A stretch of DNA of 64,000 nucleotides from Palsa-1447 sp964414785 (GTDB lineage: Bacteria > Verrucomicrobiota > Verrucomicrobiia > Opitutales > Opitutaceae). A program made the position numbers and the translations under genes. The notes under the pieces are model-generated. The model was not told the origin of the DNA. It was given only the letters and a program-made list of their open reading frames with translations, and ran no database searches. The stretch's first letter is position 1, and every line of letters begins with the position of its first letter. Location: NCBI GenBank assembly GCA_964414785.1, contig CAYPXZ010000014.1, forward strand, positions 15,250 to 79,249, written 5' to 3'. Positions 1 through 9,233 of this stretch are shown here, piece by piece.

Positions 1-3000
1 GGGGCCGCCTGCGCCGGCGTCCACGCCGAACGTCAGGCTGCTGCCGTTTCGCCCGAGGTTCTGGACGTAGCCCAGGGGCCGGGCGGCCTCGCCGATGCCG
101 GCAAGCCCGGCGACCCCGCGGCGGAAGGCGAGCGCCGCAGGGTAGGTCGACAGCGGCGCGGCGGCGGGTTCAAGGCGCAACGTGTTGAGGGAGGCCCCGG
201 CCGAGTCGACGTAGACGAGCAGGCTCGTCTCGCCCGGGTTCAGGTAGACGTTGGGAATCCTCACGTCGGCGAAGGCGTCGCCTCCGCCGGTGGCGGGCAC
301 CTCGACCGACGCCACGGTCTGGTCGAGCGCGACCAGGTGGAACCTTCCGCCGCCCGAGGCGCTGGCCGCGCGCACCGTCAGGTCGAAGTAGCCCCCGTTT
401 CCGGAGTCGATCGTGTAGCGCGCCCATTCCCCTGGCTGCAGGCCGGCGAGCGCGTAGCCGCCGCCGGCGTCCGAGGTGGCGGCGAGGCCGAAGTCGTCGC
501 CGCGGTAGAGCCTCTTCTCGGGAAGGCGCCGGGTCGAGTGGAACGCGATCCCCTCGCCCCCGTTGTCGTAGTTGGCCGCCTTGAGGGTCGCCGGGAGGCT
601 GGGCGGGGGATAGAAGTGGGGGATGGGCCTGCCCCCGGAGCCCGCGGCCTCGCCCTTGGGGTCGATCACGTCGGCGACCAGGGTCGGGGCAAGCCGCTCG
701 GGCAGCCGGGTGCCGTCGAGCTTCACCTCAAGGTCGTGGCTGGCGACCCCCAAGGCCGCGAAGGCGACCGAGAGCACGCGCGTTTCGGCGTCCCAGGACC
801 ATGTTTCGGCCTTGGGCCTGGCCCCGTCGACCGCCAGCGAGGAGGGGGTCTCGCGCAGGTGGAAACGCACGCGGTAGCGGCTCGGCGTGTACCGCTTGTT
901 GGACTCCTCGATCGTGAAGCGGACCGCCCCTTCGGTCTCCTCGCAGGTGAAGCGCGTCACCGTGTAGTCGCCCGACTCGTAGGCGAAGCTGCGGCCGTCG
1001 TCGCGGTAGAGGGTGAAGTCCGACTTTCCCGAGGGAAACACCTCGAGCGTCAGGGGATCCCACGGCTTCTCGGAGGTGTTCCTCATGTCGGGCGCCATGG
1101 GAATGATGGCGCCGGGGCGCACCGCCACCGGGATCCGGTTCTGGGGCGCGGCGACGACCCACTCGCGACCGCCCTGGTAGTCGTAGCCGGTGTCCCAGTC
1201 GACCCACGTCCCCTTCGGGAAGTAGACCTTCCGGTTGGACTGGCCCTCGTAGAGCACGGGGGCGACCAGAAGCTCGCTTCCGAACATGTACTGGTCCCCC
1301 GCCGCCGCCACGGCCCCGGCGTCGTCCGGGAACTCGAGGGCCATCGGACGCACGATCGGCAGGCCCTTTCGGCTCGCGATCCAGGCGTGGGAGTAGATGT
1401 AGGGCATCAGGCGGTAGCGCTGCTGCAGGTAGTGCTTGGTGCCCTGCTCCGTGGCCGGCCCGAAGGCGTAGGGCTCGGGCGCGCCGCCGGCCTTGTGGGC
1501 CCGGGTGATCGGGGCAAAGGCCGAGAACTGCATCCACCGCTCATACAGCCGCGCGTGGGCCCCGAGCATGTCGTCCTTGTAGTAGCCGACGAGGAACCCG
1601 CCCGTGTCGCATGCCCAGTACACCAGGCCCGACAGGCTCGAATTGAGCATCTCAGGCGGGTGCGCCCGGTAGGTGGCGTAGTCGCTGTAGATGTCGCCCG
1701 TCCAGACGGCCCCGTGGTGCCTCTGGAACCCCGCCGGGCCCGCGCGCGACAGGATGAACGGCCGCTGCTCGGGGTTCACGGCGAGCTGGACGCCCTCGAA
1801 GCTCATCGTGCACAGGAGCGAGTACTCGTTGTGGATCTCGGGGGGGCGGCCCGCGAAGTAGTGGGTCTGCGCGGGCTCGCCCTCCGGCTCGTCCAGGTCG
1901 AGCCACCAGCCGGCGACGCCGGACTCGTTGAGCTTGCGGGTCTGGGGCCAGAGCCAGTCGTTGATCTTCGGGTGCGTGAAATCCAGGAGCATCCCGCCGT
2001 AGTACCCGGCCTGGATGGGGTTGCCCTTGCCGTCGGTCGCGAAGACCCCGAGCGCCCAGCCGGTGGCGAAGGTCGGCGACTCCGTCTTCACCATGGGCCC
2101 CGACTGGGACATCACGATCCTGACGCCCTTCTTCGCGTAGTCGGCGATCTTCTGGGCCGGCGTCAGCCCGCCTGCCGTGTCGATCCATCGCTTGGCCCAG
2201 ACATAGTCGGTGACGACCTCCGGCCAGTCGGCGTCGATCACCATGACGTCGACCGGGAAGCCGCGGGCGGAGAGCTGCCTGTAGGCCTCGTCGAGGGAGG
2301 TCCAGTCGTAGTAGGTGCACTTGCTCTGCCAGTAGCCCAGGGCCCAGAGGGGCGGCAGGGACGGGCGGCCGGTGAGGCTCGTGTAGCGCTCGATGACGTC
2401 CGCCAGCCGCGGGCCGTCGATGACATAGAAGTCGACCTCGCCGCCGTCGGCGTCGAGGCGCAGCTGGTCGGCCTGCGCGTGGCCCAGGTCGAAGCGAAGG
2501 CGGTGGACGTTGTCGAAGAAGACGCCGTAGGCGTGGCCGTCGCGGCCCGTGCTCAGGAGGAGCGGAACGGGGTACTCGGCGGTGACGTTGCCCGAGTTGA
2601 TCTGCTGGCCCTCCCAGAGCTCGCGGACGACCCCCCGGCGGTTGAGCCGCCCGTTGTTGTGGTTGTCCTGCCCGAGGCCAAAGAGGCGTTCGGAGGGGGC
2701 CAGAGCCTCGGTGAGGGTCCACGCCCCGTCGGCCTGGGGCACGGCGACGCTCACGCGGGAGAGGAGCTCGGGCCCCCCGTTCGCGCGGACCGTGAGCTCC
2801 ATCGAGTGCCGGTCGACCTCGACGCTCAGGGCGCCCGTGTCGACCGTCACCACGCTGGCATTCTCGGACTGGGTCAGGGGGCTGCGGGCCTCCGGCGCCG
2901 TCTCCATCGCGAGCGAGGGCTTGCGCGCGAACTCCCCCGACGGCTTCACCCAGATGCGGGCGATGTGGGGCTCGAGGGCCTCGACCCGGATCCGGCTTCC

Positions 3001-3114
3001 CGAAAGGCCGGTCACGGTCACCTGCTCGGCGGCTGCGCCCGCGGGCGCGGCGAGGGTTGCGGGGGCGAGCACCACAAGGGCGCCGGCCAGGCAGACAAGG
3101 GTTCGGGTGTCCAT
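1..3114 (-). CDS. Glycoside hydrolase family 31 (alpha-glucosidase/alpha-xylosidase type) with C-terminal CBM6-like domain, 3' end cut off
   Basis: The frame read leftward from the ATG at 3114-3112 stays open to base 1, so about 1038 residues are present and the C terminus is missing. It opens with a signal peptide (MDTRTLVCLAGALVVLAPA), so the enzyme is exported. The central barrel carries the GH31 signatures: the nucleophile Asp406 in GWWLDLDEPE and the probable acid/base Asp474 in WTGDIYSDY. GH31 enzymes release alpha-linked glucose or xylose from non-reducing ends with retention. Around residues 855-990 a carbohydrate-binding module of CBM6 type follows, recognisable by GEWARYTIDSG and a beta-rich pattern ending in NTLRLEP. 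Substrate (xylosyl or glucosyl) cannot be decided from what I see. It is divergent from ilvN and shows no copy of the 34-bp regulatory element found elsewhere in the window. Confidence 0.88.
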   Translation of the reverse strand, partial: MDTRTLVCLAGALVVLAPATLAAPAGAAAEQVTVTGLSGSRIRVEALEPHIARIWVKPSGEFARKPSLAMETAPEARSPLTQSENASVVTVDTGALSVEVDRHSMELTVRANGGPELLSRVSVAVPQADGAWTLTEALAPSERLFGLGQDNHNNGRLNRRGVVRELWEGQQINSGNVTAEYPVPLLLSTGRDGHAYGVFFDNVHRLRFDLGHAQADQLRLDADGGEVDFYVIDGPRLADVIERYTSLTGRPSLPPLWALGYWQSKCTYYDWTSLDEAYRQLSARGFPVDVMVIDADWPEVVTDYVWAKRWIDTAGGLTPAQKIADYAKKGVRIVMSQSGPMVKTESPTFATGWALGVFATDGKGNPIQAGYYGGMLLDFTHPKINDWLWPQTRKLNESGVAGWWLDLDEPEGEPAQTHYFAGRPPEIHNEYSLLCTMSFEGVQLAVNPEQRPFILSRAGPAGFQRHHGAVWTGDIYSDYATYRAHPPEMLNSSLSGLVYWACDTGGFLVGYYKDDMLGAHARLYERWMQFSAFAPITRAHKAGGAPEPYAFGPATEQGTKHYLQQRYRLMPYIYSHAWIASRKGLPIVRPMALEFPDDAGAVAAAGDQYMFGSELLVAPVLYEGQSNRKVYFPKGTWVDWDTGYDYQGGREWVVAAPQNRIPVAVRPGAIIPMAPDMRNTSEKPWDPLTLEVFPSGKSDFTLYRDDGRSFAYESGDYTVTRFTCEETEGAVRFTIEESNKRYTPSRYRVRFHLRETPSSLAVDGARPKAETWSWDAETRVLSVAFAALGVASHDLEVKLDGTRLPERLAPTLVADVIDPKGEAAGSGGRPIPHFYPPPSLPATLKAANYDNGGEGIAFHSTRRLPEKRLYRGDDFGLAATSDAGGGYALAGLQPGEWARYTIDSGNGGYFDLTVRAASASGGGRFHLVALDQTVASVEVPATGGGDAFADVRIPNVYLNPGETSLLVYVDSAGASLNTLRLEPAAAPLSTYPAALAFRRGVAGLAGIGEAARPLGYVQNLGRNGSSLTFGVDAGAGGP

Positions 3115-3291
3115 GCGGGGGTGGTGCACGATGGGCCAAGAATCGGCCCGCCGGGCCCGGTTGGCAACCCCCGGGGCGCCCAGGGGGCCCTTCCCGCCGT
3201 TTAGGCTTCCCTTTTTAGGCCAGGCTTGGTTGACCTTGGGACCCGCCGTGCACTGGGTCCGACCCCGCGGCGCCAAGCACACAAGCACTTC

Positions 3292-3762
3292 ATGCGACAT
3301 ACGATCTCAGTCCTCGTTGAGAACAAGTTCGGGGTTTTGGCCCGCGTCGCCGGAATGATCTCCGGCCGCGGCTTCAACATCGACTCGCTCAACGTCGCGC
3401 CGACCCACGACGCCTCGCTGTCGAGGATCACGATCGTCCTCAAGGGGGACGACGCGGCGCTCGACCTGTGCACCAAGCAGCTGCGCAAGCTTGTGAACGT
3501 GGTGGAGGTCATGGACTTCAAGGAAGGCCAGACGATCGCCCGCGAGCTGGTCCTGGTTAAGGTCAAGGCCGACGCCAAGACCCGCCCCGAGGTGCTCCAG
3601 ATCAAGGAGATCTTCCGCGCCAAGATCGCCAACCTGGCCCACGACTCCCTCATCATCGAGGTGACGGGCGACGAGGAGAAGATCTCGGCGTTCCTCGGGC
3701 TCCTCGAGCCCTTCGGGGTCCTCGAGATCGCGAGGACCGGCCGCCTGGCCCTCACCCGCTAG
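3292..3762 (+). CDS. ilvN: Acetolactate synthase small (regulatory) subunit
   Basis: A 156-residue protein with an N-terminal ACT domain (HTISVLVENKFGVLARVAGM followed by RGFNIDSLNV) and the C-terminal ALS small-subunit domain (KANLAHDSLIIEVTGDEEKI region). It binds valine and regulates the catalytic subunit IlvB/IlvI in branched-chain amino acid synthesis. The ATG at 3292 is chosen because homologues begin at MRHTISV; the open frame continues upstream to 3226 without family similarity. The catalytic subunit is not next door: the gene upstream is the divergent GH31 enzyme. ilvC follows after 25 bp, so the two are very likely co-transcribed. Confidence 0.95.
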   Translation: MRHTISVLVENKFGVLARVAGMISGRGFNIDSLNVAPTHDASLSRITIVLKGDDAALDLCTKQLRKLVNVVEVMDFKEGQTIARELVLVKVKADAKTRPEVLQIKEIFRAKIANLAHDSLIIEVTGDEEKISAFLGLLEPFGVLEIARTGRLALTR

Positions 3763-3787
3763 CACGAAACCCTTTTCCCAACTTACC

Positions 3788-4813
<1,026 letters not shown>

Positions 4814-4850
4814 CCCCGCCTGCGTCGCACCGGACGTGGGGTGCCCGATC

Positions 4851-5708
4851 ATGGGTAAGAAGCTGATCCTCGCCACCCGCAAGAGCCCCCTGGCCCTTGC
4901 GCAGGCGGAGCTATCCGCGGCCTACCTTCGCGAGCGCCTCGGCGTCGAGTGCGACCTCATGAAGCTCGTCACGACCGGCGACCGGCAGGCCGAGTGGTCG
5001 CTCGAGGAGAAGGGCGGCAAGGGGCTCTTCACGCGCGAACTGGAGGCGGCCCTCCTCAGGGGCGAGGCCGACGTCGCGATCCACAGCGCCAAGGACCTGC
5101 CCGGCGGGTCGGTCGACGGGCTTACGATCGCCGGATACCTCCCGCGCGAGGACACGAGGGACATGCTGATCCTGCGCTCGGGGGTCGGTGCGCCCAAGAC
5201 GATCGCAACCAGCAGCCCGCGCCGCCGCCAGCAGGCGGCGGCCCTGTTTTCGGGCGTCGAGTTCACCGAGATCCGGGGAAACGTGGACACGCGGCTAAGG
5301 AAGATCGCGGAACAGCGGGTCGCCGACGGCACGATCCTCGCCGCGGCGGGGCTGAAGCGCCTCGGGATCGGCTCCTGGCCCGGGGTCGAGTTCCACGCCA
5401 TGGGCTTTGAGAGCATGGTCCCCGCCGTCGGCCAGGGCGCCATCGGCGTCCAGTGCCGCACGGCCGACCTCGCCCGCTTTGCGGGCGTCTTCGACCCGCT
5501 CACCGCGCGCGGGATGGGGCTTGAGCGGGCGATCCAGACGGCGCTCGGCGGCGGATGCCAGACGGCCATGGGCGCCTACGCGACGGCCGACACGCTCTAT
5601 TTCTTCCACGAGAAGGTGGGCCGCCACACGCTGCCGCTTTCGGAGCGCGACTTCGCAGAACCGGATGCCGCCGCCGCGAGGATACTCGCCGGGCTCGGGC
5701 TCAGGTAG
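4851..5708 (+). CDS. hemC: Hydroxymethylbilane synthase (porphobilinogen deaminase)
   Basis: A 285-residue enzyme that polymerises four porphobilinogens into hydroxymethylbilane for haem synthesis. Visible signatures are the N-terminal ATRKSPLALAQAE, HSAKDLPGG with the catalytic Asp, the arginine-rich ATSSPRRRQQ and GNVDTRLRK segments that hold the growing chain, and Cys236 in LGGGCQTAMG, the attachment site of the dipyrromethane cofactor. ATG at 4851 is preferred over the in-frame ATG at 4836 because MGKKLILATRKSP aligns with family N termini. The C-terminal domain is compact compared with E. coli HemC. hemD follows 12 bp downstream. Confidence 0.96.
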   Translation: MGKKLILATRKSPLALAQAELSAAYLRERLGVECDLMKLVTTGDRQAEWSLEEKGGKGLFTRELEAALLRGEADVAIHSAKDLPGGSVDGLTIAGYLPREDTRDMLILRSGVGAPKTIATSSPRRRQQAAALFSGVEFTEIRGNVDTRLRKIAEQRVADGTILAAAGLKRLGIGSWPGVEFHAMGFESMVPAVGQGAIGVQCRTADLARFAGVFDPLTARGMGLERAIQTALGGGCQTAMGAYATADTLYFFHEKVGRHTLPLSERDFAEPDAAAARILAGLGLR

Positions 5709-5720
5709 CGGCCGGATCCC

Positions 5721-6512
5721 ATGTCCGAACCCAGGAAACTTCCCCTCTCGGGCCGGCGGGTCGTCGTGACCCGCACGCGGGAGCAGGCGTCCGACTTGGC
5801 CGCGAAGCTTGCGGTGCTCGGGGCAGAGGTGGTCGAGCTGCCCGTCATCCGGATATCCAGGGAGATATCGAAGCAGGCTCTGGCCGACGTGATGCTGGAG
5901 CTCGGCGGCTACGACTGGCTCGTGTTCACGAGCGCCAACGGGGTCCACAACTTCTTCGGGGAGTTCTTTCGGCTCTTCGACGACATCCGCTCGCTCGGCC
6001 TCGTGCGGATCGCCTGCATCGGCGAGTCGACGGCCAGCGCGGTGGCGGAGCTCAAGCTGAAGGTCGAGTGCATGCCGAAGAAGGCGACCGCGGAGGCGCT
6101 CGCCGGGGAGCTGATCGACACCGGCAGCATGGACAACGCGAAGGTGCTGGTCATCACCGGAAACCTGAACCGGGATACCCTGGTGATGAAGCTTGTCGAG
6201 GCCCGGGCCATCGTGGACTGCCTGCAGGTCTACAAGACGGAGCCGGTCGACCTGTCGGCCGACCCCGCGGCCGCCCAGTACCGGGCGCGGGGCGCCGACG
6301 CGGTCCTCTTCGCAAGCTCGTCCTCGGCGCAGAGCTTCGTCGACCAGGGCGCGTCCCTCTCGCTCGCGAGGGGCGCCACGAAGCCCCTCTTCGGCAGCAT
6401 CGGCCCGCAGACGAGCGAGACGATGCGCAAGGTAGGGCTCGGCGTGGACTTCGAGGCGCCAAAGCCCGGGATCGACGAGCTGGTGGCCGAGCTCCTCAGG
6501 GTCCTGGGATAA
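5721..6512 (+). CDS. hemD: Uroporphyrinogen-III synthase
   Basis: A 263-residue HemD-type protein that cyclises hydroxymethylbilane with inversion of ring D. The family is poorly conserved. The fit rests on the opening LSGRRVVVTRTREQASDLAAKL, the paired Rossmann-like domains with WLVFTSANGVHNFF, the segment VLVITGNLNRDTLV, the region LQVYKTEP, and AVLFASSSSAQSFVD. Position immediately after hemC supports the call. trpF begins four bases after its stop, so translation may be coupled. Confidence 0.92.
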   Translation: MSEPRKLPLSGRRVVVTRTREQASDLAAKLAVLGAEVVELPVIRISREISKQALADVMLELGGYDWLVFTSANGVHNFFGEFFRLFDDIRSLGLVRIACIGESTASAVAELKLKVECMPKKATAEALAGELIDTGSMDNAKVLVITGNLNRDTLVMKLVEARAIVDCLQVYKTEPVDLSADPAAAQYRARGADAVLFASSSSAQSFVDQGASLSLARGATKPLFGSIGPQTSETMRKVGLGVDFEAPKPGIDELVAELLRVLG

Positions 6513-6516
6513 GGGT

Positions 6517-7170
6517 ATGATCGACGGGATACAGCTCAAGGTCTGCGGGCTGACGACCCTCGTGGACGCCGAGGCATCGGATGCCTGCGGGGCGGACTAC
6601 CTCGGGTTCAATTTTTACGCGAAGTCCCCGAGGCACATCTCCCTGGCCCAGTACCGCTCCATGGCCTCGCGGCTGCCCCCCCGGCGCAAGGTGGCGGTAT
6701 CCGTCGAGCCGGGCCTGCCCGAGCTCGTGGCGATGAGGGACGCCGGCTTCGACCGGTTCCAGGTCCATTTCCGGCACGACCTGCCCGCCGGCCTGATCGA
6801 GGGCTGGTCCAAGGCGGTCGGCCCCGAGAACCTCTGGCTGGCTCCCAAGCTTCCCCCCGGGGTGGACGTCCCGGGGGAATGGCTCAGCCTCTCGGAGGCC
6901 TTCCTGCTCGACACCTTCGACCCGGAACTCTTCGGCGGCACGGGCCGCACCGGCGACTGGGCGAAGTTCCGCAGGCACCGCGAGGCGAACCTGGGGAAGA
7001 CCTGGATCCTCTCCGGCGGCCTTAGCCCCGGGAACGTGGCCGAGGCCCTCTTGGGCACGGGGGCCCGGTTCTTGGACGTCAACAGCGGCGTCGAATCCTC
7101 CCCCGGGGTGAAGGACCACGCGAAGCTCAAGGCCCTCGTGGCCGCCATCCGCGGTCCTAGGGCCCGTTGA
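6517..7170 (+). CDS. trpF: Phosphoribosylanthranilate isomerase
   Basis: A 217-residue TIM-barrel enzyme that isomerises N-(5'-phosphoribosyl)-anthranilate to the carboxyphenylamino-deoxyribulose phosphate in tryptophan synthesis. It shows the N-terminal LKVCGLTTLVDA with the catalytic Cys, DTFDPELFGGTGRTGDW with the catalytic Asp, and the C-terminal phosphate-binding loops LSGGLSPGNVAEAL and DVNSGVESSPGVKD. It is the last gene of the ilvN-ilvC-hemC-hemD-trpF run, separated from other trp genes (trpC lies near 51 kb). Its 3' end overlaps the convergent ogt gene by 14 bp. Confidence 0.95.
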   Translation: MIDGIQLKVCGLTTLVDAEASDACGADYLGFNFYAKSPRHISLAQYRSMASRLPPRRKVAVSVEPGLPELVAMRDAGFDRFQVHFRHDLPAGLIEGWSKAVGPENLWLAPKLPPGVDVPGEWLSLSEAFLLDTFDPELFGGTGRTGDWAKFRRHREANLGKTWILSGGLSPGNVAEALLGTGARFLDVNSGVESSPGVKDHAKLKALVAAIRGPRAR

Positions 7171-7660
7171 CGGCCGCTCCCTCGAAGTCGAGGAGCCGGC
7201 GCTTCGTCGCCTCGCCAAACGCGTAGCCCGTCAGGGAGCCGTCCCCGCCGATGACCCGGTGGCACGGGACCATGAGGCAGATGGGGTTCGTCGCGTTGGC
7301 CCTGCCGACGGCGCGCGGCGAACTCCCCACGGACCTGGCCACCTCGCCATAGGACCGGGTCTCGCCATAGGGGATCTCCCGAAGGGCGGCCCAGACCCGC
7401 CTCTGGAAGGGGGTGCCCGCCGGCGCAAGGCCGACCGAGAAGGCTCGACCCCTGCCACGGAACCAGTCCTGGACCTGCCTGCGGGCCGCTGCGGTTCGGC
7501 CCGCGTCCTCGACGAGCGTGGCTTCCCCGATTCGGCCCCGAAGCGCCGTCTCGCCGCCGAAGGCGGCCGCGGCCACGGAGCCTGCGGAGTCGACGGCGAC
7601 AGAGAAGCTGCCGAGCGGGGTGGGGAACACACTGAAATGGAGGGTGGTTGGCTTGGTCAT
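7157..7660 (-). CDS. ogt: Methylated-DNA--[protein]-cysteine S-methyltransferase
   Basis: A 167-residue suicide repair protein that takes the alkyl group from O6-alkylguanine onto its own cysteine. The active site Cys133 sits in VPCHRVIGGDGSLTGYAFG. The helix-turn-helix segment TPFQRRVWAALREIPYGETR and the invariant GRANATNPICLMVPCHRV block (split here across the active site) are present. The start codon overlaps the stop of the upstream ada-alkA gene as ATGA (7657-7660), so the two are translationally coupled and form an alkylation-damage repair operon. It ends inside the 3' end of the convergent trpF. Confidence 0.95.
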   Translation of the reverse strand: MTKPTTLHFSVFPTPLGSFSVAVDSAGSVAAAAFGGETALRGRIGEATLVEDAGRTAAARRQVQDWFRGRGRAFSVGLAPAGTPFQRRVWAALREIPYGETRSYGEVARSVGSSPRAVGRANATNPICLMVPCHRVIGGDGSLTGYAFGEATKRRLLDFEGAAVNGP

Positions 7661-9096
7661 AGGGTCGGCTGGTTGATCTGCCAGAGGTGGGCGGTGGCGA
7701 GGCTCCTGTGCGGCGCGAAGACGGACATGAGCCGCAGCGTCGCGTCGGCGTCGGGCCTCTCCTCGAGGCGGAAGAGCGTCTTGAGGCCGCTCGTGACGCC
7801 GGTGTCGCCCAGGGGCACGCAGTCGGCGAACCCGAGGGAGCGCATCATCAGGTAGTTGACGGACCAGGGGCCCAGCCCGCGCACGGAGAGGAGGAGCCGC
7901 TCCGCCCGGGTGGCGGACATGGCGGGAAGCGCGGCGAGGTCGAGCTTGCCCTCTGCGACCAACCGGGCCGCGCCGATCAGGTACTCGGCCTTCTGCCTGG
8001 AGTACTGCCACGGGCGCAGGTCCGCGGGCTCGAGGCGCGCGACGGCGTCCGCCGTCGGCAGCGCATAGAGGCCGCCGGGGAGCCGCGTCCCGGTGTTCTC
8101 GACCAGACGGCGCTTCAGGACGCACGCGAAGGGAAGGTTGATCTGCTGGCCGATGATGCACCAGAGGAGCCCGTCGAGGACGCCGGGCGTCCGGATGAGG
8201 CGCAGGCCCTGGCGGCCCGCGACCAGGCGAGCAAGGCCGAGGCGCCGGGCGAGGCGCGAGAAGGCCGCCGCGTCCTGCTCGAGCCCGAGGATCCCGGCGA
8301 CTAACCTGTGGGCGGCGGCGTTTAGGCCGGCCCCCTGGCCGGCCTCGGCGCCAAGGGAGACGGTCGCGCTCTCCTTGGTGAAGTCGATCCGCACGACCGC
8401 GGGGACGCCCCCGAGGTCGGCGGAGGTCTCGTAGGTCGAGCCCGTGAGGCGCTCGGTGATGCTCTGGGGATCCCTGCCGAGGGTGCGCAGCAGGTGGGCG
8501 AGCGGGTAGTCGGCGGGAAGGTGGATCCGGAAGGGGCCCGGTGAGCGGAGGCCACGGTAGTCCTTGGGCGTCATCCCGTTCTGCGCGCGGAAGTGCTCGT
8601 GGAAGGAGGAGAGCGACTCGAATCCGGATTCGGCCGCCACCTCCGCGAGCGGCGAGTCGCCGCCCATGAGAAGGCGCCTCGCGGCATCGACCCTCGCCCT
8701 CGTCAGGAGGTCGGCGGGCGTCGTGTGGTAGTGCTGGCGAAAAAGCTCGAAGCAGCGCGTCGTGCCGAAGCCCGAGCGGCGGACGATGGCCCGGGCGTCG
8801 GCGAACCTCCTGGGGCACACCCTCACCTCGGCGACGAGCGTCTCTATCGACTCCAGGACGGGATCGGCCCCCTTGGCGAAGTCGTCGGGGTGGCACTTCC
8901 TGCAGGCGCGAAGGCCCGCCGCCCGGGCCTCCTCGCACGACGCGAAGAACCGCACGTTCTCGGGCCTGGGCTTGCGGGCCCGGCAGGACGGCAGGCAGTA
9001 GATCCCGGTCGTCAGGACGCCCGTGAAGAACCGGCCGTTCCAGGCGGGATCGCTCGCGAGGAAGCGCGAATACATGTGGGCGTGGGTCATTCTCAT
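7657..9096 (-). CDS. alkA: Ada-type methylation sensor fused to AlkA DNA-3-methyladenine glycosylase
   Basis: A 479-residue fusion protein. Residues about 10-85 form the zinc-binding Ada N-terminal domain (Cys34, Cys38, Cys65, Cys68; GIYCLPSCRARKPRPENVRF), which in E. coli Ada accepts a methyl group from phosphotriesters and becomes an activator. Residues about 90-195 are an AraC-type helix-turn-helix. The rest is the AlkA N-terminal domain plus HhH-GPD glycosylase (LLWCIIGQQINLPFACVLKR, GLGPWSVNYLMM, with the catalytic Asp in PLGDTGV). It would excise alkylated bases and probably also activate its own operon. Start at 9096 or the ATG at 9090 are both reasonable; the open frame upstream has no family similarity. 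ogt is co-encoded downstream. Confidence 0.93.
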   Translation of the reverse strand: MRMTHAHMYSRFLASDPAWNGRFFTGVLTTGIYCLPSCRARKPRPENVRFFASCEEARAAGLRACRKCHPDDFAKGADPVLESIETLVAEVRVCPRRFADARAIVRRSGFGTTRCFELFRQHYHTTPADLLTRARVDAARRLLMGGDSPLAEVAAESGFESLSSFHEHFRAQNGMTPKDYRGLRSPGPFRIHLPADYPLAHLLRTLGRDPQSITERLTGSTYETSADLGGVPAVVRIDFTKESATVSLGAEAGQGAGLNAAAHRLVAGILGLEQDAAAFSRLARRLGLARLVAGRQGLRLIRTPGVLDGLLWCIIGQQINLPFACVLKRRLVENTGTRLPGGLYALPTADAVARLEPADLRPWQYSRQKAEYLIGAARLVAEGKLDLAALPAMSATRAERLLLSVRGLGPWSVNYLMMRSLGFADCVPLGDTGVTSGLKTLFRLEERPDADATLRLMSVFAPHRSLATAHLWQINQPTL

Positions 9097-9233
9097 GGGC
9101 CGGGTCTCTCTCGACGGCGCCACATTAGCAAACTCGGGCGCCCGTGTCGTCCGCATTATTCCGCGGCAATTTCGCGCAGGGCGCTTGCCGCACGCTCCCC
9201 CCGGGGGGTACGATTGATGCTCTAGGATCAACG

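Noticed and set aside
337..3204. A 955-codon plus-strand open frame
   Set aside because: It is the antisense shadow of the GH31 gene, which has a signal peptide, intact catalytic motifs and a CBM6-like domain. The plus-strand product is Arg/Gly/Val-rich with no domain, as expected from high GC codon bias.
3205..3235. T-rich TTTAGGCTTCCC-like stretch before ilvN, with a relative before the S8 protease gene (about 36328-36342)
   Set aside because: Only two loosely similar occurrences, at different distances from the start codons; this can be chance in GC-rich intergenic DNA.
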